Positions 12,585 to 25,410 of a stretch of 64,000 bases of DNA are shown piece after piece; positions within the stretch are counted from its first letter, which is position 1; each line of letters opens with the position of its first letter. This DNA is from Saururus chinensis. Taxonomy: Eukaryota > Streptophyta > Magnoliopsida > Piperales > Saururaceae. The position numbers and the translations under genes were made by a program. The notes beneath the pieces were generated by a model. The model worked only from the letters and a program-made list of their open reading frames with translations. It was not told the DNA's origin and made no database searches. The DNA is taken from the NCBI GenBank assembly GCA_035235625.1, contig CP141148.1:20089057-20153056 (forward strand). Reading direction: 5' to 3'.

Positions 12585-13835
12585 AATGATACAGTGAGCC
12601 ACTGTATTTAGTGAGCCGGTTGAGCCGCATTAATCACGATCATTAGGTTTAAATCTCATGGACTGAAATGGGGCTCTGGGAGAGCCAGTCATGTTTTAAC
12701 TAATGAAATTTTTTTGTTCCCCAAAATACCCCTCCCCTTCTTTCCTCGTTCCAGTGAAATTTGAGAAACTCTGTCGACCATCACAGTTCCTTCTCCACAG
12801 CCACCCACCCCCTCCACCTCACCTCACCTCACCGGCGCCTTCTCGCCATAGCCCCTCCTCTCTATTGGCAGCCACCTGCACCTCCCCTTGAACCTCGGCA
12901 GCTGTACCCGCCCGCCCTCCCCGTCTTCTCCATCGCGATTGCAGCCACCCTCCACGACTCTACCCCCTTTTCTCCCCTTCCCTTTCCCTCTTTTCCCTTC
13001 TCCCAAGTCGACTGGAAAGGGAGATCTCGGGAGACTGGACCGAGGCTTCAAAGGTGATTCTTTTTTTGCTTATCATCTTTTTAATTTAATTTATTGATTT
13101 CCCTATGAAATTCTCCTCTAATGACAGAAAAATTAACCCTTCTGTCGTCAATAGCATCTCTTTCATTGCTGTTAGTTGCTGACGAAGGTCTCACTTCCGT
13201 TATTTGTTGGCCAAGCTCTTGATTTGCATGTTAAAATTGTGATACAATTCCATTCACCGGAGCGAGGCAAAGGTGAATTTTTTAATCACGCATTTACTTT
13301 ACTAAATTCAAATGAGCAATTTGCTGAAACCATAAGAAGTTTTTTTAGGTCTCTCAAAGCGTAGTGTATGATTAAAAAGCTGTCAAACTGTGTAAAATAT
13401 TATTTACATCTTAGAAGTTGATTTTACTGTCATTTTTTTATTGCTCTACGGTATATATCAGATGTGGCAATGTTGAATCTAAACAAACAGTTCTGGGTTT
13501 TTGAGGCTGCCCCACATGTTTGTACACCCACCTCAGCTATTTGATTTTTTTACTTGGTCTTTTCTATGATCTCTAACTGATCCCTGTGGGTTGCAGGAGT
13601 CTAGAGGGCTTCCTTCAAAAAAGCCTGCTCCAGATTATTTCCTCTATGAATGTACTATTAAAATAGATCAATCTTTGCTTCTTTGAGCTAGCCAGAAATT
13701 CTCCTTTTGCAGAGCGGTTGACTGATTCAAATATTGGGAAGATATATGGCAGTTGGCCTATACCATTTGTTGTCTTCAATTGATTTCTAGCATCCTAGTG
13801 TGAAAGGAGTGACTGATGATGTTTTTATGGAAGAT
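12582..13835 (+). repeat. MULE-1 left terminal inverted repeat
   Basis: Matches the reverse complement of 19582-20835 base for base over long stretches, with only a handful of substitutions and 1-6-bp indels noticed by eye (around 12750-12790, 13430-13500 and at the tip). It contains a C-rich, CpG-containing block (12720-13050) and an AT-rich inner part. Short open frames in it occur in identical form in the other TIR and are not genes. The inner edge is where the two sides diverge after ATGGAAGAT. Confidence 0.92.
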
Positions 13836-14029
13836 AAGAAAATGCAATGTCATTGAAAGTATATGATGATATATAAGAGGTACAGAGAAGAATATGAACT
13901 GAATCAGAAGGTAATATACAAGTTTGTATTTATGTGTGTTTTATGTGGGGGAGAGAGAGAGGGTAGTGCACCACCTGCGTTAAGAACTTACAATTTTGTT
14001 CACTTCTTTAGTTGTGCATATCTTATGTT

Positions 14030-14301
14030 ACATATGTGTGTTTATACGCAGGGAAGAAGAAGCCTATCTTGTTCAACCAATCTTTAATATGCAGAAATGT
14101 CTACTGAAGTAGGTATTGAAATTTATTAGACTAATTGTTTTATTAATGTAGTGATCTATCTTTATACATATGTGTGTTTATACGCAGGGAAGAAGAAGCC
14201 TATCTTGTTCAACCAATCTTTAATATGCAGAAATGTCTACTGAAGTAGGTATTGAAATTTATTAGACTAATTGTTTTATTAATGTAGTGATCTATCTTTA
14301 T
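14030..14301. repeat. Tandem duplication, 136-bp unit, inside MULE-1
   Basis: Units 14030-14165 and 14166-14301 look identical. Each begins ACATATGTGTGTTTATACGC and ends CTATCTTTATA. Perfect identity suggests a very recent event. Confidence 0.92.
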
Positions 14302-15600
14302 AGTGCATCACACTGGCTAACTAGAAAAACAAAAAACACTGATCGATATCATCCTAAATGACTCATTTGCATGTATGTCTATATTTTAGTAGCATGTTGT
14401 CATTGATTGCTTTTGCAAAGATTAATTAGTATTTTGGAGATATCTTTCTTAGATGTTTGAGATTAAAACATGGTTGAATCCCCCTGCTCTCTTGGATAAT
14501 GCAGGAACCTCTATCCATCAGGAAAGTGGGCTTATAAATCTCAAGGGAGCAATGATTGATTTGTGCAAAATTATTGTTTAGGAAGCTCGTTGTCTTGTAC
14601 TCCGGAATGGAGACGCTCTCTTGAGTTACATTGCCGCAAAAATGACTGAATTATTGTTTATTTTGTTTTCTATTAAGTAGAAGATGTAGTACACAGAAAT
14701 GTGCACAATATTAATTTTTAAGGGAATTTTCATCCTTGTCTTATGGTGTTGGAGTCGATTACTCAATGTGCGACGAAGAAATTGGGGGGAATTCCGAATT
14801 GTTCTAAAAGTATTATTTAAAGTGTCGCTTGAATTACTTGCTTAGGAGACCTGCAGATATTTAATTTGGCCCAACCAAGGATATAGTGCAAACAGGGGCA
14901 GCATTTAGTTTTAATCAATTTATACAGCGCTGAAAGGGTTGTGTTCATGGCTGAATAAATGACATACTACTGCAAAATCAAGGTTAATAATGATAATGCA
15001 TGAAATAGGTAATGGTGTTGACGTCGAGTCCTCAAATAAAGAGGCAATGGAGTTGGCCTAAATATTTATATATTATTAGCTTTGTCATGTGTTGATAACT
15101 TGATCTGATCATCCACCAATGTGAAGAGCCAAATATGTTCCGCTGTAATTAGAATACTACATAAAAGAAAAAAGGAAAACAAATATTTTTATGGGTCATG
15201 CCACATTGTAAAACTTGCAAGCTTAAAGCAGCAGGTGGTTATTCTGTCCGTAATGGAGGTATCAACAGGAGATATGGGAGGTTAGGTCATTAACTTTTCA
15301 CATGCCTACCAACTAATATATTCGACTAGACACCTTCCCCCAACCATTTGGAGTTTCCAACTTGGGTTCTTCTCCAACACATTATATGAAAGAATTTGTA
15401 AGTTGACATCAAACAACCACTTTCAAAGGACAGACAAGTGTTTCAAAATTTATGCTGCCAAAATAACTATACTAAAATTCAAATTCAATTCCTACACTAA
15501 TAATTTAATGAAAAATAACCAACATTCAATTTGTACATATTCAAGAAGATGATAGCAGGCCAGAACCATCAAATAGTTGTAATTGTTAAAGGAGGTATAT
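14302..15600. other. MULE-1 interior without a recognised gene
   Basis: No open frame of note on either strand. The stretch is AT-rich, and I see nothing assignable here. Confidence 0.5.
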
Positions 15601-15604
15601 AGCT

Positions 15605-15760
15605 GATAGTAGGGCCCTCTTGTGCCACACAGAAAGGAACAATTCGAGGATACTTTAAAGAGCTTGCAATCATCAACTCCCTGTAAAATGCCTTGGCTGA
15701 ATCCTTATCCTCTTCATCCATCTACTTAATAGTGACCGCTGGGTGAAGTCCTAATTTCCC
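15605..15760 (-). pseudogene. Captured protein-kinase gene fragment inside MULE-1
   Basis: Minus-strand reading gives GLHPAVTIK, a stop, then MDEEDKDSAKAF, YRELMIASSLKYPRIVPF and a degraded tail. This resembles the N-lobe (VAIK lysine region to helix C and the following strand) of plant receptor-like cytoplasmic kinases whose consensus I recall as FCRELMIASSL followed by PNIVPL. Only about 50 codons are present, so no kinase can be made. It looks like the gene-fragment capture known for Pack-MULEs, or a much older insertion. Assignment rests on one short block. Confidence 0.45.
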
Positions 15761-16868
15761 TCTAAACACACAGCTGCTGCTATCCCTTCCAGGCACCTTT
15801 TTTTATTTTTTGAATCATGTAAACAGAAAGATTTATTGCTCCCTTCCAAGAACCTTTTCTGAATCATGTAAACATAAAGATTTATTGATCCCTTCCAAGC
15901 ACCTTTTAGATGCAAAAATAATCAAGTTCAAATATTGACAAATACAATACAAACAAAAATGCTCAATTAATAATAAAAGTACAAACATATTATAATCTTT
16001 AAAAAAATTCAAGTATTAATTATTACTATTATAAAACCACATAGCAATTCAGCTAATTTGAGAGGAGAGGGAGGACTAGTAGTAGTGTGAAAGATGCTTT
16101 GTCAAATAATTTACACTTTACATTTTTCAATGCACAAAATATTACACTTTTTGTTACAAGCCAAATGGCCATTAAATATATTAGTTGAAAATCTGGAAGG
16201 TGTTGGTGTTCATCTTTCAGGCCCTAGATTTTTTTGTCTTTAAAAAAAAATTCTAACATATAGGGGCAGCAGGGTACATACTTTGGCAGCTTATTGAAAA
16301 AAGTCAGCAGCTTCCTTTTAAGAAAATTTGCCTGTGAGCCATAATTCTACAGATTTGGTGATAATGTGATATCTACATGAAGCACAAACTCTTGTACCTC
16401 TATAAGTGGTCTCCTCTCCTTCCTGAGATGAAGAATATGAACTCCACCCATCACAAATAAAACATGAGCAAAAGTCGACTTACTCTCTCTCTTTTTCTTC
16501 TATTTTCCTGTGAAGTAAAAAAATGCTTAAATTCTAAATAATGACCACAAAATTGTAGTAAATGAAAAACAACCACCTCAATGTTCTCCCTACATCAACA
16601 TAGAACCTGTATTCATTTCCAAAATGAAAAAAAGCATATATAGAAAAAAAGCTGAGAATGATGAACTTAACTAAAAGTCTGTGTATGCATATGAAACCAT
16701 TTAATCCAGCTTGCTACATGACACTACACTAAGGTGCTTTGCCATATGGATCCCACATAGTCATCAAGATAAGCTAATGACTTCTTCTTTCCTGCGTGTA
16801 AATAGAAGTAGTTAATTATAAGAGTTGGGCTATACACAAATACATATGAAAACAAGTTTCTAAGTGTG
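15761..16868. other. MULE-1 interior, 3' side of the FAR1-type gene
   Basis: AT-rich, with no recognised coding sequence. It probably includes the 3' UTR of the minus-strand FAR1-type gene. Two imperfect copies of TTCTGAATCATGTAAACA-like sequence occur near 15810-15880. Confidence 0.4.
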
Positions 16869-19097
16869 CTACCTCATCGCTATTACCATAGGACAATTGC
16901 GAATGTCATGGCCCTGTCCACGCAAATTACATCCTTTGCATAGTCTTCCACCTTTAGCTATATTTTCCATAACAACCTCTTTTCCACTTTTAAGACGTTT
17001 TCCAGACCCCTTAGTTTTTGAAATGTTAGGGGGGTGAGCATTGATCACAGTGGGCATGGTCTTAGACTTAAGCTGAGTTTCTTGCATATTCTCTTCTAAG
17101 ATATTTTCTTTTACATATTTCCCAATATTAATAATCATATCTTCCACATTTTGAAGTTTATCACCACTTGAAACACATGCAATGTCCAGCCACTCATCTA
17201 TAAGAGATTGAAGCCTTCTTCTTATACCCAAAGGTTTAGGAACTTGTTCTAAATCACAACAAATTTGCTTCCCTTTTTCATCTACCACAACTTCTTTTGT
17301 TATTTCCATGGTCCATCTTTTTAAAATCAGCTCATTAGGTAAATATTCAATGCCATTGTTCCTTAAGACAACCAAAATGTGCCTACATGGAATCCCCTGT
17401 GACTCAAACATCTTACAAGAACATAATGCATATCCTTGAGACACAAGAAACTCAACCTCCCATGTGCCCCCCTCATCTCTAGGACTCTTAATTACATAAA
17501 AAACTGAATGCTCATCAATTCTTTTCAAACTCAAAATACAATATGTGCTATCTTTTAATTCAGGCTGAAACTTGTTGGTAAATATATACCGACTATAACA
17601 TTCACTCATTTGTCTTTCAATTTTGAAGGGAGTAATAAGGGTTGGCTTTGTTGTTTGGGATTTAAAATCAGCAGTTAACTCATTGTGTCTAAGCCTTTTA
17701 AGAGCCCTCTCATATCGTTGAATGAATTCCATCAATGTATTTTTCTTATTCACATATTTGTCCAAAAAAGAATTCACACTTTCACTACGTTGAGTGGTCC
17801 TAATACCGGCCAAAAAAACATATTTGGAGAAAGCAGGAATCCATTTGTTTCGAATTTCATACAATGAGCAAAGCCATTCATTGTTTTCCAATTCATTTTC
17901 AACCATAACCTCCTTCCATTTTTCCTCAAATTCTTCTATTGTGTTTGAATCCCATATACAAGAATGAAATTCATTCCTAAATGAATTCCTATGAGTAATG
18001 GCACCCAATTTTTCAGTTTCTTTTTTTAAAATATGCCACATGCAAAACCTATGATAGGCTTGGGGGAAGACCTTACCAATTGCAGATCCCATGGCTGCAT
18101 CTTGGTCTGTGATAATTGCTCTTGGATGCTTTTGACTCATGCATTCTAAAAATTTTTGAAACAACCATACAAAAGATTCAATTTTTTCATCCTTCATAAA
18201 TCCACACCCAAAGCTAATTGACTGGTTGTGGTGGTTCACACCGGTAAATGGGGCAAAAATCAAGCAATACTGATTAGTGTCATATGTGGTATCAAACACA
18301 ACAACATCCCCAAATAAATGATAATCACGCCTAGAAAGACCATCCGCCCAAAAACAACAAATTAATTTATAGTCTTCATCAACTTCATATGCATAATAAA
18401 ATGAATCGTTCATTTCTTTTAATTCCTCAAAGTGGGTCAAAAGATCATGAGCATCAACATCTTTGTTTTCTTGTCTTAATTGTGACGCATAATTTCTAAT
18501 ATCTTTCTCTACAAACCCAACATTAGAAGGACCACCAGCTTGAATCTCAAGCATACTCATAAACTGTGAAGTTTTTATATTAGCCTCATTGCAAGTTTGA
18601 AACAAAGCCTTGTGTGCTACAGAAACTTCTCTATGTGATCTCAAATGATGAACTTTCCTAGGCGATGTGCATAAATGACTATGCTCCTCCACAAACCTAG
18701 AGATTTTATATTTTCCATCTTCTCCTTTGCAAACCCTCAAGTAGGCAGGACATTGCTCTCTCACAATTTGATGTTGTTTATTTTTCCCTTTTTCCTTCAA
18801 ACAAGAATCTTCTTCATAATTACCCATTGAATTCTTCAAAACACTATGTCCTTCTTTATAACAACACCATTTCCTTCCAACTACTTCACGAGTAACCTTG
18901 TTTAAGTGTGAGCTGCTCTTGCGGATACTAAACCCTACGCTCTTGGCATATCTATTATAAAACTTATGCACCTCATCTAATGAATTAAAAGACATGCCAA
19001 TAATAGGTACTAGTCCATCTTCAACTTGTGGGACATACAAGTTTTTTCCCACGGCAGGAGTGTTGCTTGTGGTGACTCGTTGATTTATTTTCTCCAT
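16869..19097 (-). CDS. FAR1-related (FRS) / MULE transposase-like protein
   Basis: Main coding exon, 742 residues from the ATG at 19097; a GTG 12 bases upstream is also open. Domains: FAR1 DNA-binding zinc finger (about 34-150; Cys/Cys/His/His ligands in WCCYKEGH, EQCPAYL and EEHSHLC); MULE transposase core (about 265-360) with Asp in VVFDTTYD (about 269), Asp in IITDQDA (about 331) and the CxxH block RFCMWHI; Glu in TQRSESVNSF (about 439), completing a DDE triad; SWIM zinc finger CSCKMFES...CRH (about 559-573); C-terminal zinc knuckle CKGCNLRGQGHDIRNC. No stop or missing key residue was seen. FHY3/FAR1 relatives act in the nucleus as transcription factors. Lying between long TIRs, this copy is better read as a transposase, or as a FRS gene still inside its ancestral type of transposon. 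Both are possible. Confidence 0.9.
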   Translation of the reverse strand: MEKINQRVTTSNTPAVGKNLYVPQVEDGLVPIIGMSFNSLDEVHKFYNRYAKSVGFSIRKSSSHLNKVTREVVGRKWCCYKEGHSVLKNSMGNYEEDSCLKEKGKNKQHQIVREQCPAYLRVCKGEDGKYKISRFVEEHSHLCTSPRKVHHLRSHREVSVAHKALFQTCNEANIKTSQFMSMLEIQAGGPSNVGFVEKDIRNYASQLRQENKDVDAHDLLTHFEELKEMNDSFYYAYEVDEDYKLICCFWADGLSRRDYHLFGDVVVFDTTYDTNQYCLIFAPFTGVNHHNQSISFGCGFMKDEKIESFVWLFQKFLECMSQKHPRAIITDQDAAMGSAIGKVFPQAYHRFCMWHILKKETEKLGAITHRNSFRNEFHSCIWDSNTIEEFEEKWKEVMVENELENNEWLCSLYEIRNKWIPAFSKYVFLAGIRTTQRSESVNSFLDKYVNKKNTLMEFIQRYERALKRLRHNELTADFKSQTTKPTLITPFKIERQMSECYSRYIFTNKFQPELKDSTYCILSLKRIDEHSVFYVIKSPRDEGGTWEVEFLVSQGYALCSCKMFESQGIPCRHILVVLRNNGIEYLPNELILKRWTMEITKEVVVDEKGKQICCDLEQVPKPLGIRRRLQSLIDEWLDIACVSSGDKLQNVEDMIINIGKYVKENILEENMQETQLKSKTMPTVINAHPPNISKTKGSGKRLKSGKEVVMENIAKGGRLCKGCNLRGQGHDIRNCPMVIAMR

Positions 19098-19249
19098 ATT
19101 TAAAACCACCTAATACAACCATACACAAGCTGATAGGAAAGGTGAACAAAAAAAAGAACAGAGGCAATTCTACTACGAAGTTAGCAATTAAACTAGATAA
19201 AAGATAAAAATAGCTAAATATGGAGGAGGATTGTGAAAGTTATACCTAT

Positions 19250-19380
19250 GATAGGAGTGAAAAGATGTGCATATGCCTTTTCTTCTTCTGCACCCTGTGG
19301 CTCCGGCAAGAATGAACCAAGCTCTTCCTCTGGCTCATATATCACATCATCTGCTGGTTCGGGAGATTCAGGTCCATAGT
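19250..19380 (-). other. Possible upstream acidic exon of the FAR1-type gene
   Basis: A reading frame on the minus strand between an acceptor-like TTTTGTAG (about 19381) and a donor-like GGTATAAC (about 19249) encodes an acidic peptide: GPESPEPADDVIYEPEEE, then GSFLPEPQGAEEEKAY. FAR1-family proteins often have such acidic N-termini. Joining to the AG just before the main exon is out of phase. An AG inside the main exon (before GTT GAA GAT) would be in phase but has a weak pyrimidine tract. It could be a 5' exon or a leftover. Confidence 0.35.
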
Positions 19381-19581
19381 CTACAAAAGATAGATGTGTA
19401 AGCTAAAAGAGTAACATGATATTTCAGGTCCATACTAAATTGCAACATCTTACAAACTACATTCTCTTGTGCAGGTTATAAATACAAGAAGAGACAACAG
19501 TTTCCTTTCATGAGAAGAGTCCAACATGTTCCACTATTTTGTAGAAATCCACCGGAAAGAAAAAGAAAGATAAGCAGCTGA

Positions 19582-20969
<1,388 letters not shown>

Positions 20970-21677
20970 GCATGACATGCAGGTGACATGACTGTGTTGA
21001 TGAGATATGTTATATAGAACATGATATGCAAGTAGCATGAGTATATGCTTATAGAATGTAAATTACTACATAATGCGCAAGTGGCATGGAAGTGTGTGAT
21101 TATCCCATGTGAATGGGCATGGTGAACTATTATGTGTTGAATGTTACATTGATTATGTCTGTGATATCATTATGATTTTTCCTTTCTTATTAAAACCCTT
21201 GTTGAGCATTGGCTCACCCCTCTTGATTTTGTACTTTATTTTGGAGCCGCATGTTGTGTCATGTAGATACTCCAGATGGGCTCTATGTTGAGTATGAGGA
21301 TGGTGCTGGTCATTGAGGGGGGTTTATAGAGATGATTTGTTTATGATAGTTTGATTTCATAAGATGTTAAAATTATACTTTTTGACTCTACTTCACATTT
21401 TGGTTAGCCATGGATGGCTTAGACTTATGTTAGCCATTGTAGGCTTGTTTATGTTATGACTAGTTGATGTGGGTATGAGTGGACTAATATTTTAATTAGT
21501 AGTTCTTTCTTTGCTCTATTTGCTTTTGTACAAAGTTTACGTGCACTACTTCGTAGTTTGTTTTATCCAAGGATGTGTTAAGTCTTCTATAATCCAACTC
21601 TACTTGGTCACATTGTGTAATTGCTTACCCATTGGAACGGGTTTGGCTCAGGGTAGCATGTGTTGGGGAGTGACAAG

Positions 21678-22080
21678 CTTACTTCCTTTGTCTACAATTT
21701 ACACTCTTGGAGACATAGCTTCTTTCTCCTTTAGAATAATAGGTTAAATCTTGGCTTCACTTGTGTAGAAAAGAGAAAACAAGTAACTTGGATGAAAACT
21801 TGAGAAGAAATCCAAAGATCTTTGTTTTTTGAGTGAAAAGCTTTCCTTATATGACTTTGGGATGAATCCCCTTTCAAAAAGATGCATCCCTTCGTTCAAA
21901 ACTAGAAATTAAATTAAAATCATTTGAAAAATTGTCCCGACTAATCGATTGCTTTGAAGAATGATTGATTGCTCAAATGATTGTAATCCTAGTGTTCTGT
22001 GTTTTAAACTGATTCATCAATTGTTTCCTGGATCAATTGATCGATAAAAGGACTATTAAGTGATTTTCATGTCCCAATGA
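21678..22080. other. Unassigned stretch between LTR-like blocks
   Basis: No gene seen. It contains runs such as CGATTGCTTTGAAGAATGAT and GATCAATTGATCGAT, similar in style to 41570-41760. Both probably belong to copia-type non-coding sequence. Confidence 0.3.
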
Positions 22081-22570
22081 TATGTCCCACACTAATTAGA
22101 ATTAGATTTGAATTAAACTTGAATTAGATTTCAACTTTCTTGATTAGGTTTCCCTTCCTTGATTAAGTAGGTTTTGATATTAATTACAACTAGACTAGGA
22201 TTAGTTTCCTTATGCTTGTAGGATTAATTTTTAATTATTCTATAAATTGTAGTGCACAACCATGTGCTAATCAATTAATAAAATTTCAACAATTAGTCTA
22301 GCTAATTTGTAGTTTTTCTTTTTTCTCTTCTTCTCTTCCCTTTTCCCCTAATTTTTCCTATGTAGGCCTTGGTCTATATTAATGGTATCGAAGCGTTCCC
22401 TCCTAGGCCCTATGCCCTCCCACCCTCTCCAACTCAACAAAAATCTACCAGATTATGATGTTGCTACCCGCAACTATGAGGGCGTTGTCCAAGCCCATCC
22501 AGTTCGATTAACTTTTCCTATCTTAAAGGGTAACGAACTGGAGGAATGGGTGTCCTGCGCTTGATGGTTT
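22081..22570 (+). mobile_element. Ty3/gypsy fossil, 5' part: LTR end, primer site and gag start
   Basis: A likely LTR (TGTCCCACAC near 22082; TATA-like CTATAAATT near 22240; AATAAAATTT near 22277) ends shortly before TGGTATCGAAGC at 22383. That site is close to the initiator-Met tRNA primer site TGGTATCAGAGC used by many plant LTR elements. A gag-like reading follows (NYEGVVQAHPVRLTFP near 22470-22520) and stops where the solo LTR begins at 22581. The rest of the same fossil resumes at 27246. Broken copy. Confidence 0.55.
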
Positions 22571-23269
22571 TTTCTATAATTGTAATGCCCGTGATTTTTT
22601 ATACATTTTCCTCAAAATTCACAAAAAATTTTTGCAATATAACTGCTATAAATCAGGAAAAAATGACGAATACGAAACCAGTGAAAACAATTTTATAATT
22701 TAAAACATAACCCATCAGTTTTCACATCCAAATTATAACTCATTCGATCAAATATCGTACGGCCAAACCAAACATCCACAGGCGCTACTCGAAAACAAAC
22801 ATACGAATAAATTGCTATGATCATAGACTTTAAATACAAATCTCTCCCAGGCATCCCTGAGTGCAAGTCCCATAACTATCCACAGTCTAATCCAAATGGA
22901 AGTCAAGAAAGATAAACATCTTAAATCTCATCTCACCCAATACATCAAATCGTGGCACAAATAAACTCGTAGTGAGTCAAACATATACCTGAGTCAACGG
23001 GAATCAATTCACCACTGAAATGAGCATCCATTTTCAGGAGTTCTCCACACAAACCTGCAAAAACCTCCCGTACAACGGGGCTAAAAAGTAGGGTAATGAG
23101 TATTTTCATACTCAGTAGGAAAATACCCAGTAGGGGAGTTCTAAACAATGAACTTAGTAAATCCATACATAGATGCATTCATGCAACTCAAACATGAACC
23201 AACAGGCATATCATAATCATGCTCATATGCATACAAACATGCCAAACAAACCATAGAATCAAACTTACA

Positions 23270-23620
23270 CGAACACCCTTATTTAGGGTCTTACAAACTT
23301 ACTCGTACCACCGTACGCTTACTCAAACAACTTACACATACCTGTATGACCTTACTTGTATAATTATATGCTTACTCATATAGCTTACACATACTTGTAC
23401 GACCTTACTTGTACAATCAAACACTTACTCATATGACCTTACTCGTACAATCTTACTCAGAAACATACTCTTACAATCGTACTCGTACTCATACTCTTAT
23501 AGTCGTGCTCATACTCATATTCTTATAGTCGTGCTCATACTCATACTCTTACAGTCGTACTCATACACATACTCTTACAGTCGTACTCATACTCATAATT
23601 GTACACATACTATTAATCAC
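23270..23620. repeat. Tandem array in the solo LTR, CTTACTCGTAC-type units
   Basis: Short imperfect units built from CTTACTCGTAC, ATACTCTTACAGTCGTACTC and similar, repeated more than ten times. Non-coding. Confidence 0.8.
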
Positions 23621-23859
23621 TGAAGCTCATTACAACTAATAAAGCTCCAGCATCAAAATAGAAAAGAATGCCACTGGGGCATCACCTTAACCTCCCGAAA
23701 GTGACTAGACGCCATGGACTTTTCCGAAGGTAAGGCACACCAATGCTCATGGGGCACTGGATCAAATAGGTAAGAGTAGGTCCATGATGCTACTTACCTG
23801 AGCGTGCAAACATAAACACCCACACATAAGGGGTCATACAGTTGCCCACCATAATGGGT

Positions 23860-24185
23860 CTTATAGTGCCATATAATTGCCCACCACAATGGGTCTTATA
23901 GTGTCAGTGCCACTCTTGGGTAGAAATCATACAACGCTCTCAATAGAGCATCAAATGTCTGGGCTTAATATAGTACATAGACCGAATCGAAAACATACAT
24001 CGCTCTCAATAGAGCATCAGATGTCTAGGCTTCATACAGCACATAGACCAAATCAGAAACATATGTCACTCTCAACAGAGAATAAGACGTCTGGGCTTCA
24101 TATAGCACACAGACTAAGTTGGAAACATACATCGCTCTCAACAGAACATCAGACGTCTTGTGCTCTATACAGCACACAAACAACA
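23860..24185. repeat. Tandem array in the solo LTR, about 66-bp unit
   Basis: At least four units with CATCGCTCTCAATAGAGCAT and GTCTGGGCTTCATA-type cores spaced 64-68 bp (for example 23949, 24013, 24080, 24148). Open frames across it are repeat translations, not genes. Confidence 0.85.
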
Positions 24186-24889
24186 ACCCACAGGATAAAC
24201 ACCATGGCAAGACATGAAAAATGCTCAGCAAACTCATTTCGGCTAGCTCAAACACGGAACTTAATCCGTTGAACCCTCAGGTTACAAACTCAAGCCGCTA
24301 TCATTAGCTTTCTTATAATTCAAGTTTGAATTAAGTACATTATGCAGTATAATTATGCCACACAAGCACTCAAGCATACCGTACTCCACTGATCAAACCG
24401 AAGTTGAGCCCAATTCGAAACCCCAGTTCATTAGGGCAGCAGACTTCACTTAACTCATCCAAATCATGATCAACTCATCGTATGACAAATCCTTACAGTC
24501 TTACATAATCTGTCATCCACCTTATGGCCAAACATCTTACTGGGAAGTCCTCAAATTGAGCTCCTCAGAATCAAACCTAATTATACCCTCTTACTAATAC
24601 CTCACATATTATGCTTACTATTCACTTAATAATTTGTACATTATGCTTGTACAATTATGCACACTCTTATTGTTTGACAATCCCCCAACATGCGCTCTGA
24701 TCCAAAACAATCCACTCCAATCCTCATTCGTCATACTCATATCCCCTGTCATCTGTCATATGCTTACACATCCATATCCAAATTCATACCAAACACAGTC
24801 ACTTTTTACCATCCATAGCCCATATCTTTGCCCAAATGCAAATACGCATCCATAGCATAGGCAAATAGCCATCATACATACGTATGTCT

Positions 24890-25410
24890 ATCATATATAT
24901 GTATAACATACACATACTGTCATATATACATAGCTTACAAACATGGTCACTAGCCATCGCTAGTGCATACATACACATTTATACATACTTCAAATATATA
25001 CGCTAGTCATCACTAGCACATACATACACATACATACACATCCATACATACTTCAAAATGCACGTTAGCCATCACTAGCACATGCATAATCCATACATAC
25101 TTCAAACATACACTCTAGTCATCACTAGCACATACATACACATTCATACATACTTCAAACATGCACATTAGCCATCACTAGCACATGCATAATCCATACA
25201 TACTTCAAATATACATGCTAGTCATCACTAGCACATACATACACATACGAAGCTTACTAATAAACACACTAGCCATCACTAGCACATACATACACATACG
25301 AAGCTTACCAATAAACACACTAGCCATCACTAGCACATACTCAATCCACATACGAAGCTTACCAACAAACATGCTAGCCATCACTAGCACATACATACAT
25401 CCAACATACT
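24890..25410. repeat. Tandem array in the solo LTR, about 60-bp unit
   Basis: Units with GCTAGTCATCACTAGCACAT and ACATACTTCAAA or GAAGCTTACCAATAAACA, about eight copies. Each holds the small palindrome CTAGCCATCACTAG. Related units in reverse orientation occur at 59440-59560. Confidence 0.85.

Noticed and set aside
12824-13051. Open frame duplicated at 20365-20592
   Set aside because: Mirrored TIR sequence, low-complexity Gly/Arg content.
13176-13364. Small open frame, identical to one at 20052-20240
   Set aside because: Both lie at mirrored places in the MULE-1 TIRs; no domain, so a consequence of the repeat.
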